A stretch of DNA of 64,000 nucleotides from Candidatus Saccharibacteria bacterium oral taxon 955 (GTDB lineage Bacteria > Patescibacteriota > Saccharimonadia > Saccharimonadales > Saccharimonadaceae): the NCBI GenBank assembly GCA_010202265.1, contig CP047918.1, positions 682,001 to 746,000 on the forward strand, given 5' to 3'. The notes under the pieces are model-generated. The model saw only the letters and a program-made list of their open reading frames with translations. It did not search any database and was not told the origin of the DNA. The stretch's first letter is position 1. Each line of letters begins with the position of its first letter. The position numbers and the translations under genes were made by a program. This document shows, piece after piece, positions 8,892 through 15,870 of the stretch.

Positions 8892-9500
8892 CTAGTGCCA
8901 GCAACCGCCGACCGAGACCCCCTCGACCGTACCATTGTTTCGGTCGCGATCCGGTCGACCGTGATAGGGTCGTCGGTCGTACTTCTTACGACGCCTACGA
9001 CGCCCGCGACGACTCGGCCTACGCCCCGAGCTATACTTGTCAATCAGAGACTGGGCCGACTGCCATCTAGAGAAGCCAGGTCCTGTGTGATACCACAGCT
9101 GAACCATGCTATCAAGCAGTTCTTCGACAGCCTCTTTGACCAGCGAATAGCGAGCCTGTGATCGCACCGACTCGCGCCAGCTACATGACAGACCTCTATA
9201 GTTATCACGCAGGTCGCTCACCCGCACGAATTTCCCTGGTCTTTTTATATGGGTAACAATATACCCAACGAGAGACTCAAGGTCCTCGTCACCAGGAATA
9301 ATATTCTCTGGTGCTTGACGACAGCGCCCACCAACTGACAGGCAAAGCGTCACCAGGCTAAATGCGTCCGCCACCCTGGACTTTGCCTCGCCCCTCAGGC
9401 GGGGCAGGCATCCCTCATTTATTATCTCAGCGAGGGAGAGTCTACCTCCCATTATCCGCACCGCTTGCTCTTGCGTCGGCTCAATGCCTGATACACTCAT
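8892..9500 (-). CDS. Unknown Arg-rich protein
   Basis: 202 residues from the ATG at 9498-9500, which has AAAGAGG about 5 nt upstream; a TTG just before it is less likely. I recognise no family. The first 150 residues look helical and soluble (RIMGGRLSLAEIINEG, SLVTLCLSVGG, VKEAVEELLDSMVQLW). The last 50 are extremely basic: SSGRRPSRRGRRRRRKKYDRR then GRPDRDRNNG, a disordered tail of the kind seen in nucleic-acid-binding proteins. It has its own well-spaced promoter (9547-9575) and is divergent from the structured-RNA unit at 9667. Arg codons CGA, CGG and AGG are frequent and the gene is more GC-rich than its neighbours, which suggests transfer. RNA binding is inference only. Confidence 0.6.
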   Translation of the reverse strand: MSVSGIEPTQEQAVRIMGGRLSLAEIINEGCLPRLRGEAKSRVADAFSLVTLCLSVGGRCRQAPENIIPGDEDLESLVGYIVTHIKRPGKFVRVSDLRDNYRGLSCSWRESVRSQARYSLVKEAVEELLDSMVQLWYHTGPGFSRWQSAQSLIDKYSSGRRPSRRGRRRRRKKYDRRPYHGRPDRDRNNGTVEGVSVGGCWH

Positions 9501-9546
9501 CAAAACCTCTTTCTAGTAGGTGCCCGGCAATTTACCGTTAATATAT

Positions 9547-9575
9547 GTATTATCATCAAATCCAGATTTATGCAA
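9547..9575 (-). promoter_or_regulatory. Sigma70-type promoter for the Arg-rich gene
   Basis: On the minus strand TTGCAT (9575-9570) and TAATAC (9552-9547) are 17 bp apart, about 46 bp before the ATG at 9500. Confidence 0.65.
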
Positions 9576-9632
9576 CACCCTATCCTAGCGTGTGCAACTC
9601 GTCCTTTGCTGAGTTGACCCCTTAGTTTCGTA

Positions 9633-9661
9633 TTGACATTTCTAGCTTTTTGTGATAAAAT
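9633..9661 (+). promoter_or_regulatory. Near-consensus sigma70 promoter for the structured-RNA unit
   Basis: TTGACA (9633-9638) and TAAAAT (9656-9661) are separated by exactly 17 bp. The expected start is 9667-9669, which reads GGT; this triplet pairs with ACC at 11053-11055 (see the RNA unit). It is among the strongest promoters in the window by match to consensus. Confidence 0.85.
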
Positions 9662-9718
9662 CTTAAGGTCACGATAGGCGAGGTGAATACCTCTCGTCAA
9701 GAGATGAGAACATTAACA

Positions 9719-9742
9719 ATCAGGCTATACCTTATTGTACTA
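9719..9742 (+). repeat. Left arm of the 24-nt inverted repeat flanking the three-ORF cassette
   Basis: ATCAGGCTATACCTT, three unmatched bases, then GTACTA. The reverse complement recurs at 11010-11033 with 21 of 24 positions identical. I saw no other copy in the window. Confidence 0.8.
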
Positions 9743-9747
9743 ACCTA

Positions 9748-9804
9748 CTACGAGGGCAGCGACAGAGTTCACGAGATTCGCGGCATCTGTCGCTGCTCTT
9801 GTAG
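9748..9804 (+). other. Hairpin P1 in the 5' leader
   Basis: Arms 9748-9766 and 9786-9804 (19 nt each) enclose a 19-nt loop. All 19 positions pair in the plus-strand RNA, two of them as G-U; on the minus strand the same positions would be C-A mismatches. This points to selection on the plus-strand transcript. Confidence 0.75.
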
Positions 9805-9843
9805 CAGTGAGGTATATTACAATCAACTATTTCCTATTCTTTT

Positions 9844-9904
9844 GGTTGCACCGGAATACTAATGGACGATAAACAGACTCGCCTACTAGTATTCTGGTGC
9901 AATC
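9844..9904 (+). other. Hairpin P2 in the 5' leader
   Basis: Arms 9844-9863 and 9885-9904 pair over 20 positions with two G-U pairs and one A-C mismatch, around a 21-nt loop. Size and spacing mimic P1. It lies 60 nt before the first ORF. Confidence 0.75.
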
Positions 9905-9917
9905 AGGCACTGGAATC

Positions 9918-9941
9918 AGTCGGTCCAGGAAGGGTCCGACT
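9918..9941 (+). other. Hairpin P3 just before the first ORF
   Basis: AGTCGG-T-CC and GG-T-CCGACT form an 8-bp stem with one T-T mismatch and the loop AGGAAG. The Shine-Dalgarno of the next ORF begins 8 nt later, so folding could influence its translation. Confidence 0.55.
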
Positions 9942-9963
9942 AATCCTAGAGAGAGGAAATAAA

Positions 9964-10299
9964 ATGGCAAAGAAAATTCGTACGTTGAAGGAGAGGATAA
10001 CCGATGCGTTGGATGTCCCGGGGGTTCACCCTGGAGATAAAAGCTGGCATAAGGCATTTGATGCATTCTTTGACGCGCTCAGGCTCGGCGCCACGATAAA
10101 GGATGCACTTAATCTAGCACTTGATACAGTCAAGTGCCATGATATAGGTCTACGAAACCTGGCCTTCGTTGCCTTCGACGTAGCTGGGGCCGAGGCTGAA
10201 ACGGCCCAGGGGGAGATAAAACCCCAAGGGCCAGCTAAGCCCAAGATGATAAAGCCACTGATACGAAGAATTATTAAGTGGCTCACCGAGAGTAACTAA
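9964..10299 (+). CDS. Unknown small soluble protein, first ORF of the RNA unit
   Basis: 111 residues from the ATG at 9964, preceded by GAGAGGA at 8 nt; the frame is open further upstream, but that would run through hairpins P2 and P3. The sequence is helical: KKIRTLKERITDAL, then HKAFDAFFDALRLGATIKDA, an Ala-rich centre, a Pro-rich linker (PQGPAKPK) and a basic amphipathic end IRRIIKWLTESN. I recognise no family. Codon choice (AGG, ATA, GGG) is unlike the chromosomal genes around it, suggesting foreign origin. It is co-transcribed with two small membrane proteins. Confidence 0.6.
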   Translation: MAKKIRTLKERITDALDVPGVHPGDKSWHKAFDAFFDALRLGATIKDALNLALDTVKCHDIGLRNLAFVAFDVAGAEAETAQGEIKPQGPAKPKMIKPLIRRIIKWLTESN

Positions 10300-10323
10300 G
10301 GCGACCGCAAGAAAGGAGATATA

Positions 10324-10599
10324 ATGCTTGCGGCTGCGTTCGCCATAGCGTCAATGATCAGCCTGGGACTGGCGACATTAATCGCCATGTACCAGGCCAC
10401 CAGGCAAGGAAGGGTGGGCGACATCGTCCTATACCTGGGAGTGAGCCTGTCGCTTCTAGGTCTCGCCACCTGGTGCCTGATAAAAGGCACCGGCGTCGCG
10501 CTGTCTATGGGTCTAGGCGAGTTTCTGGTCGGCCTCGTAGCCATTGCTCTCCTCAGCGGAGGACTAGCCGGTGCACGTCGGCTAACCCTGCTGGGGTAG
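10324..10599 (+). CDS. Small membrane protein (three TM segments), second ORF of the RNA unit
   Basis: 91 residues. Three hydrophobic segments are visible (about 2-22, 33-54, 62-84), with short polar turns QATRQGR and a basic end ARRL. The Shine-Dalgarno AAGGAGATATA before the ATG is the best in the window. There is no recognised family. Size and topology are compatible with a holin-like or small toxin-type membrane protein, but no phage gene lies nearby. It follows the soluble ORF by 24 nt and is followed by another small membrane ORF. Confidence 0.65.
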   Translation: MLAAAFAIASMISLGLATLIAMYQATRQGRVGDIVLYLGVSLSLLGLATWCLIKGTGVALSMGLGEFLVGLVAIALLSGGLAGARRLTLLG

Positions 10600-10604
10600 G
10601 GTTC

Positions 10605-10832
10605 GTGGCGTGGTACGTCCACGGACTACTGTCCATAGAGGGCGCCTGGTCATTAACGTGGGTATGGGTAGGCATCGTATGCCTACTCGCCTACTCCGAC
10701 AAACGTACGAGGAGGCGCTGGGTAGCACTTCTCGCAGCGGTGACGCTCTTAATAGGAGCGTACACCGGCTACACTGGCGTCAACTGGGATGAGTTGACGC
10801 TAAAAGCGTCGCTCATAAACCAGGTGCGCTAG
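10605..10832 (+). CDS. Small membrane protein (two TM segments), third ORF of the RNA unit
   Basis: 75 residues from the GTG at 10605, 5 nt after the previous stop; GGGTAGGG lies just upstream. A longer frame begins inside the previous gene in another frame and is Arg/Ser-rich nonsense, so the GTG start is preferred. Two hydrophobic segments (about 2-30 and 42-62) flank a basic turn SDKRTRRR, giving an in-out-in or out-in-out hairpin. I recognise no family. Confidence 0.55.
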   Translation: MAWYVHGLLSIEGAWSLTWVWVGIVCLLAYSDKRTRRRWVALLAAVTLLIGAYTGYTGVNWDELTLKASLINQVR

Positions 10833-10839
10833 TTTTTTA

Positions 10840-10871
10840 ATACCAAGGTCGGGTCACGCCGACCTTGGTAT
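10840..10871 (+). other. Hairpin P4 after the third ORF
   Basis: ATACCAAGGTCGG and CCGACCTTGGTAT form a perfect 13-bp stem with a 6-nt loop. The T tract (TTTTTT) lies before, not after it, so it is not a normal terminator in the rightward direction. A smaller hairpin (10881-10900, GCCG-TCC/GGA-CGGC) follows. Confidence 0.7.
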
Positions 10872-10924
10872 ATCGATCTGGCCGCTCCTCACGGAACGGC
10901 TAGGTAGTTGATTGTGATACCAAA

Positions 10925-10991
10925 ACCAGGAGGCGCTCCGTGCGTAACGATCGAGGGGTCATCTCCTCTCGTACGCACGGTGCCTCCTGGT
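10925..10991 (+). other. Hairpin P6, long compound stem in the 3' trailer
   Basis: ACCAGGAGGC (10925-10934) pairs with GCCTCCTGGT (10982-10991), CCGTGCGTA with TACGCACGG, and CGAG-GGG with CTCCTCTCG, giving a 67-nt rod with one internal loop. It sits 18 nt before the right repeat arm, mirroring P1 beside the left arm. Confidence 0.75.
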
Positions 10992-11009
10992 AAAAACCCA
11001 TAGCACACC

Positions 11010-11033
11010 TAGTACGACAAGGTATAGCCTGAT
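11010..11033 (-). repeat. Right arm of the 24-nt inverted repeat
   Basis: This is the complement of 9719-9742: TAGTAC, three unmatched bases, then AAGGTATAGCCTGAT. Outside it the complementarity with the 5' end of the unit continues to 11055. Confidence 0.8.
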
Positions 11034-11115
11034 CGATAATTCACCTATCGAAACCAAACGAGACTGACCGCTCCGATAGCAACAAGTCTGAAGCATCAGT
11101 TTCAGCACTTTATTT

Positions 11116-11149
11116 AAAAAACACCCCGTTATCATGGGGTGTTTTTTTT
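11116..11149. terminator. Strong bidirectional terminator
   Basis: CACCCC/GGGGTG flanked by A6 and T8 forms an extended hairpin that ends the RNA unit from the left. On the minus strand it also ends the histidine kinase gene, whose TGA (11134-11132) lies in the loop. Confidence 0.9.
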
Positions 11150-13267
11150 GGATGCACCGCCTGTAGATTCGGGCGGGCTAGCTAATTGTTTAATTGGCAG
11201 ACGAAAGCCAAACGTACTGCCCTTGCCTACCGCCGATTCAAACACTAATTTCCCTTGATGTCCGTCGATGATCCGCTTCGCTAAGTACAAGCCAATACCT
11301 GTACCGTCTGGGCGCTGTTTGCGCGCATTTGAGGCGCGGAAAAACTTTGTAAATAGCTTTTTTTGGACGTTAGCCGGCACACCCATTCCTTGATCGACAA
11401 CCCTCAAAACAACATCACCATCCTCAATCTCCATCACTACATCCACTGGCGTACCCTCAGGTGAATAGTAAATTGCATTGTCAATAAAATTCATAACGAC
11501 CTGACGGATCTTGTTTTCATCGAGATAAAGTATCGGAGATCGAGTCGGTTTTTTTAGTGTCAGCTTGATATCATGAGACAGTGCGATCGGCTTCATGCTA
11601 TCAACCTCTTGCTCGATAATCCGCGCTATATCGACTGGGTGACGTTCGATCACGAATCGCCCGGTCTGGAGGCGACTCATGTTTAGAAAATCGCCGATCA
11701 AATGAACCATCCTTTCACTGCTCGTATAAGCCTCCTTGAGTAGCTCACGTTGGGCAGGCGCTAAATCGCCCGCGTCACCCTCTAGTACCATGCTCAAATA
11801 GCCCTTGACGCTTGTCAATGGCGTGCGAAGCTGATGGCTCGCCATACTGACGAATTCGTCTTTTGTCGCGTCTAGCTCCAGCAATTTGTTGTTACTCTCT
11901 CTTAGTTCTTTTGTCGCGTCATTCACCTCGCGCTCAAGCGTGCGTGCAAATGCCCGAATCTCCTCGAGACGAAAGATATTTTGGAGCGCCACCGACAACT
12001 CATCGGCGATCACGCCCATTGCTCGTTCGTCATCATGTCGATACAGGCGACCATCCGCCTCGCTACCAATTATAAAATAACCGATTCTCTGAGCGGGTGT
12101 CCTCAGTTCCAAGACTTTACCAATTGTTGGGGGTGTGATTACTTCGCGAGATACAAGTTTTTCTAGATAATCAAATGAACGATATCGATCCGCAAGCTTG
12201 CCCCTCACGATATCTGCGTGTGCCGAATCTCGAAACAATACCGCTATCATCCGCGGGTTAAATGCATCGTCCGTCTTATCGATTACACTCTCGACTAGTA
12301 TCCGAAGATCGGTAATTTCCACGCACATCGTCGTAATTTCGTCAATCAAAACTCGACTATCATACCGCTGGTACCGAAAATAACGATTAAGAAACCTGTC
12401 AACACCAGCCCGAATCGGACCAAAGCTAACAGCAACTATCAAAGATGCGACCACATTCGCCGAAAACTGCACACTCGGACTGACATTGTTTCCGAGAAGC
12501 ACCGTCGTCAATACATAAATCGTTGCAGCATAGACACCAGATATAGCAAGTATGACGGTGACGTATAGGGCAGTTTTTGCCAAAAAAAGCTTCACGTCAA
12601 GCATGCGATGTCGACCGATACTATAACCCGTCATCATGAGAAACAAAACCGAAGCAACGGGACCAATCCAGATGTATCGATAATCACCAAAATACGGCAA
12701 AATTAAGTCTGCAACAAATCCTGGGATACTCGTAAACAAAATACCAAACGCATAGTATGAGGCGCGCTTCTGCTCACTACCTCTATATAAGAAATATTTC
12801 CGAAAAGCGACACCGATCGCAATCGCAAAATAGACGATGAAATACAAACTAAACGCCAGGTATCCTGGCTGGTTGATAACCGCTCGCCAACCACCAGCCT
12901 CACGGCTCAACTCGCTTATTATGACATGATCCTGGGTCAGTATAACCGCCAAAAAAAGTACTGCGCTCCAGACTGTAGCGTGCCACAATGGTTTTGGTAT
13001 GGATTTTTCTCGAGGATAATACAAGGCAAATATCGCAATAAGAGGCGCAAATAGCACAGATCCACCATAAAACAATTTGGAATAAGCGAGCGCATAGCGA
13101 GATTCCATCGTCGCCGAGAACAGTAGTATGCTCAAAGACCAAAGCGCAAAACACGCCGCTACTCCAGCAAATAACTGATTTGAACGTCGTTTACCGTCGC
13201 TCATCAAAATTACAATTGCCAGGATCGACGAGCCCACCAGTGTCGCGACAAGCATAAACTCTATCAT
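11132..13267 (-). CDS. Membrane histidine kinase with multi-TM (7TM-type) sensor
   Basis: 711 residues. About eight hydrophobic segments occupy 1-290 (a 7TM-type N-terminal sensor region), followed by a soluble region without motifs that I can name, perhaps GAF-like (about 310-450). A coiled segment then leads to the H box MASHQLRTPLTSV (about 475), N box NFIDNAIYYSP, G1 VDQGMGVP, F box LFTKFFRAS and G2 GTGIGLYLAKR. The start has TAAAAT 9 nt upstream, suggesting a leaderless message in addition to read-through from the methyltransferase gene 12 nt upstream. A likely partner is the receiver-only protein encoded divergently at 14652. The signal is unknown. Confidence 0.9.
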   Translation of the reverse strand: MIEFMLVATLVGSSILAIVILMSDGKRRSNQLFAGVAACFALWSLSILLFSATMESRYALAYSKLFYGGSVLFAPLIAIFALYYPREKSIPKPLWHATVWSAVLFLAVILTQDHVIISELSREAGGWRAVINQPGYLAFSLYFIVYFAIAIGVAFRKYFLYRGSEQKRASYYAFGILFTSIPGFVADLILPYFGDYRYIWIGPVASVLFLMMTGYSIGRHRMLDVKLFLAKTALYVTVILAISGVYAATIYVLTTVLLGNNVSPSVQFSANVVASLIVAVSFGPIRAGVDRFLNRYFRYQRYDSRVLIDEITTMCVEITDLRILVESVIDKTDDAFNPRMIAVLFRDSAHADIVRGKLADRYRSFDYLEKLVSREVITPPTIGKVLELRTPAQRIGYFIIGSEADGRLYRHDDERAMGVIADELSVALQNIFRLEEIRAFARTLEREVNDATKELRESNNKLLELDATKDEFVSMASHQLRTPLTSVKGYLSMVLEGDAGDLAPAQRELLKEAYTSSERMVHLIGDFLNMSRLQTGRFVIERHPVDIARIIEQEVDSMKPIALSHDIKLTLKKPTRSPILYLDENKIRQVVMNFIDNAIYYSPEGTPVDVVMEIEDGDVVLRVVDQGMGVPANVQKKLFTKFFRASNARKQRPDGTGIGLYLAKRIIDGHQGKLVFESAVGKGSTFGFRLPIKQLASPPESTGGASKKNTP

Positions 13268-13279
13268 TTGTGTTCTATT

Positions 13280-14614
13280 TTACGACGGTTTTTCTGTAAA
13301 GTACATGCTATAAACTCCATCTCGCGTCACACGTACTCGTGTATTTTCAGTTGGCACACCTGCGCGACGATGAAGCTCTAACCCCTCTCGAATTGTACGC
13401 ATTCTCACCTGTGGCCACCAGCCCATCATGCCGTGGATAAATCGCGCTTGAGGGCGATTGCGGTTCATGTTACCGGTCGTCATGATACCGCCCGGCTTGA
13501 GCGCATTCCAGGACTCTCGCGTCAGCCAACGGTATATCATATCTGGCAAGTACTCACGCAAACCAGAATCTTCGGCGACATCGAGCTGACGACCCTTTAG
13601 AACGGTGTCAAGCTTGATAGGCTGACCAAAACTATTGAACAATCTTTCGCAGTGGATCTCGATATTATCAGCCAGACCCATATCCTCGGCCAATAATGAT
13701 GCAGATGCAAGTGCTAGAGGGTCTTGGTCGAGTAGAATCAAACGACTATTTATGTCTAGCGTATCTTTTAGGTCTTTTACTATATCAAGCATCGGCAGGG
13801 CAGTACCGCAACCAAAACTCATCATGAGAAACTCACGTTTTCGCTCCTCTTCTGATTTGTCCAAGAGGTGATCCCGAATCGCATCGCGAACTTCTTCTCG
13901 TCTGGCTCTAATTCCAAGCGCATCTGTACAATACTGAGTCACGTCTTTGAATACTGGCGAGACCGGCGCGTCAATAAAACTTTTTAGCTGAGTTAAGCGA
14001 GCCGAGCTTCTCTCTTTTGCAGTTATCCAGTCGCTCCGTTTAAACCTCATCTCTCCCTGAATCAACGCCTCGTTTAGAGAGAGGCCAGACAAAGATCCAG
14101 CATTTTCGCCAAACCGATAGTCAAATATTCTATCGTCAAGTGGCCCACTCATTGTTTCGTAAAATCCAGTCTCGGGATCTCGGTCGACCATCAGGTCGTG
14201 CGCACTGACAATCGATAAAAGCGCCGACGCGCTACCACGCTGATTATGCCAATCAACCGCCCTCTGTGGGCCAAACAATAATTCAACACGATGAGGATCA
14301 ATCGCACGATCGATGGCCTGAGCTCGACGTATTTGTCTGCCAATCGGATTTATACCCAGTCTACCAAGCCCCCTCTCGATAGCACGATGACGCTCAACCG
14401 CTAGCTGATCGTCAAGACCGTCCAAAAACTCATATACACTTCTGATTTTCTCTGGATGATCATAAGCCTCATCCTCAGTCATTCCAATTGTTGCGTCATG
14501 GCCGCGTTCTCTAGCCTGATCAACTTCTTGGATTAGGCAATCGTCAGCCTCAAGATCGAGCCCAAGTAGTACCTCATTTTTGCGCTTCTCAAGTGTATAA
14601 AGTGATTCTCTCAT
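13280..14614 (-). CDS. SAM-dependent methyltransferase-like protein
   Basis: 444 residues. The C-terminal half has a class I methyltransferase core: FLMMSFGCGTALPM (motif I, about 265), RLILLDQDPLALASA (motif II acidic residue), and WNALKPGGIMTTGNM (motif V/VI region). The N-terminal half (1-250) is charged, helical and not recognised. Substrate is unknown; the small-molecule methyl ester synthases next to kinases in other bacteria are one analogy only. It is followed after 12 nt by the kinase gene and is divergent from a CheY-like gene, so the three may form one signalling module. The start is supported by a TATAAT about 23 nt upstream and a weak AGCAGG. Confidence 0.65.
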   Translation of the reverse strand: MRESLYTLEKRKNEVLLGLDLEADDCLIQEVDQARERGHDATIGMTEDEAYDHPEKIRSVYEFLDGLDDQLAVERHRAIERGLGRLGINPIGRQIRRAQAIDRAIDPHRVELLFGPQRAVDWHNQRGSASALLSIVSAHDLMVDRDPETGFYETMSGPLDDRIFDYRFGENAGSLSGLSLNEALIQGEMRFKRSDWITAKERSSARLTQLKSFIDAPVSPVFKDVTQYCTDALGIRARREEVRDAIRDHLLDKSEEERKREFLMMSFGCGTALPMLDIVKDLKDTLDINSRLILLDQDPLALASASLLAEDMGLADNIEIHCERLFNSFGQPIKLDTVLKGRQLDVAEDSGLREYLPDMIYRWLTRESWNALKPGGIMTTGNMNRNRPQARFIHGMMGWWPQVRMRTIREGLELHRRAGVPTENTRVRVTRDGVYSMYFTEKPS

Positions 14615-14651
14615 ATTGCTTATTTCTACCTGCTGCCATTATACTAAAAAC

Positions 14652-15026
14652 ATGACAAAAATCGTTATCATTGAAGATGACCAAGTTATCAACCAGATGT
14701 ATCGTATGAAGTTTGAAGCGGCCGGCTTTGATGTTGCGACAGCGAGCGACGGGCAGGCTGGTATAAAAATGGCTGAAAAATTCAAACCAGAAATTATCCT
14801 CCTCGACCTTCAAATGCCAAATATGGGTGGCGCTGAAGCACTTGAGATTATCCGTAAATCAACTTGGGGCGCGAAAATACCCGTCATCATCCTCACCAAC
14901 CTTGGCGAAGAAGAAGCACCAAAATCACTCCGTTCACTCGGTATCCATAGCTACATCGTCAAAGCAGATCTCACACCAAGCCAGGTTGTAGTTCGCGTCA
15001 AAGACGCCCTCGGGATTACAGACTAA
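14652..15026 (+). CDS. Single-domain response regulator (CheY-like receiver)
   Basis: 124 residues, one receiver domain only: KIVIIEDDQ (acidic pair), IILLDLQMP (phospho-acceptor Asp), VIILTNLG and YIVKADL (Lys). No output domain is present, so it acts by protein contact or as a phosphate relay. I chose the ATG at 14652, not the longer open frame, because TATACT lies 6 nt before it and the receiver starts immediately. It is divergent from the methyltransferase and kinase genes. Confidence 0.9.
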   Translation: MTKIVIIEDDQVINQMYRMKFEAAGFDVATASDGQAGIKMAEKFKPEIILLDLQMPNMGGAEALEIIRKSTWGAKIPVIILTNLGEEEAPKSLRSLGIHSYIVKADLTPSQVVVRVKDALGITD

Positions 15027-15051
15027 TCCAGTCTGATAGTCAGACCCGGCG

Positions 15052-15870
15052 TTAAAGCATGCCCGCTTTTTTGAGACACGCCTCAATGAGGTGATCAAAT
15101 AAGACAGTATAGGTTAGCGGACCAACGCCACCTTTTTTTGGAGTGATAGTTAGGTCTTTTCGTTCACGCACATCTTCGGCTACATCGCCCACAATCTTAC
15201 CTTTTTCGCTCGCCGTACCTGCATCTACAACAATCGCCCCAGGTTTCACATCACAACTTTTAACAATTCGCGGACTACCTGTCGCTGAAACAATTACATC
15301 ACTCGCACGCAATACCTCTGGTATATTATCCGATGAATCGTCTAGAATCGTTACCATATAGCCACGAGATTTCCACATCTGCGAAAGCGGGTTACCGACA
15401 AGTCTGCCATTACCGACTATCGCAATGTGCTTTTTAGTCAGGTCAATCCCGTAGCCCGCCAAAAGCCAATCAATCGCCTGCGCCGTAGCGCTTGGAAACA
15501 GGCTGCCAACGCCTAGCCCGTCTACATCTTTTTCGGGTGTGATTTTATTACACAGTGTATCGGTTTGACTAATATCATCTAGAGGTAGCTGGACAATTAT
15601 TCCTTGAATCTTTGAGTCAATATTAGCCTCAGCTATCCTATTTATCATGTCAGCCTCCGAAAACGACTCAACAATAACCTCGACCTCAATATCCTCAGCA
15701 AACTTAGTCTTCATGCGCACATATGTATCGATCACTGGACTCGCGCCAAGGCTTTTCAAAATAAGTAGCCTAGGGACAATGTGATGCTCCTGGCGCAGAT
15801 TTCTCACCTGCCTGAGTTGACGTGCTTTTATATAGCTTTGCAGCTCTAGACCGTTTAGTAGCTTTGTCAT
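15052..15870 (-). CDS. folD: Bifunctional methylene-THF dehydrogenase / methenyl-THF cyclohydrolase
   Basis: 272 residues, normal FolD length. The substrate-site motif SPVIDTYVRMK has the catalytic Lys (K of YVRMK), followed by IQGIIVQLPL, PEKDVDGLG and the NADP-domain VGNGRLVGNPLSQM; the end has GGVGPLTYTVL. It interconverts 5,10-methylene- and 10-formyl-THF in the cytosol and works with SHMT (glyA at 22.6 kb). It overlaps the preceding membrane-protein gene by 4 nt (ATGA), so both are translated together. Confidence 0.95.
   Translation of the reverse strand: MTKLLNGLELQSYIKARQLRQVRNLRQEHHIVPRLLILKSLGASPVIDTYVRMKTKFAEDIEVEVIVESFSEADMINRIAEANIDSKIQGIIVQLPLDDISQTDTLCNKITPEKDVDGLGVGSLFPSATAQAIDWLLAGYGIDLTKKHIAIVGNGRLVGNPLSQMWKSRGYMVTILDDSSDNIPEVLRASDVIVSATGSPRIVKSCDVKPGAIVVDAGTASEKGKIVGDVAEDVRERKDLTITPKKGGVGPLTYTVLFDHLIEACLKKAGML

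Larger units (their letters stand above)
9667..11055 (+). other. Long structured RNA unit: transcript ends predicted to pair, three ORFs inside
   Basis: From the predicted start, the 5' leader and 3' trailer contain nested complementary segments in the right order. GGT (9667-9669) pairs with ACC (11053-11055); CGATAGG (9672-9678) with CCTATCG (11044-11050); TGAAT (9684-9688) with ATTCA (11039-11043); a 15-nt block ATCAGGCTATACCTT (9719-9733) with 11019-11033; GTACTA (9737-9742) with TAGTAC (11010-11015). Inside this closing stem lie large hairpins on both sides of three ORFs. A strong terminator follows at 11116. Both UTRs are about 300 nt. The coincidence of the first paired base with the predicted transcription start argues for an RNA structure rather than a DNA inverted repeat. 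Not a riboswitch or RNA class that I recognise. Confidence 0.6.

Noticed and set aside
10324..10832. Prophage lysis cassette (holins).
   Set aside because: Two small membrane ORFs fit in size, but there is no endolysin, structural or replication gene around them. Kept as unknown.
9667..11055. Retron, integron attC site, Obelisk-like or group II intron identity for the structured unit.
   Set aside because: No reverse transcriptase, integrase or maturase is encoded; the stems are not in the attC pattern; a 1.4-kb chromosomal unit with ordinary promoter and terminator does not fit viroid-like agents. Not excluded by search, only unsupported.
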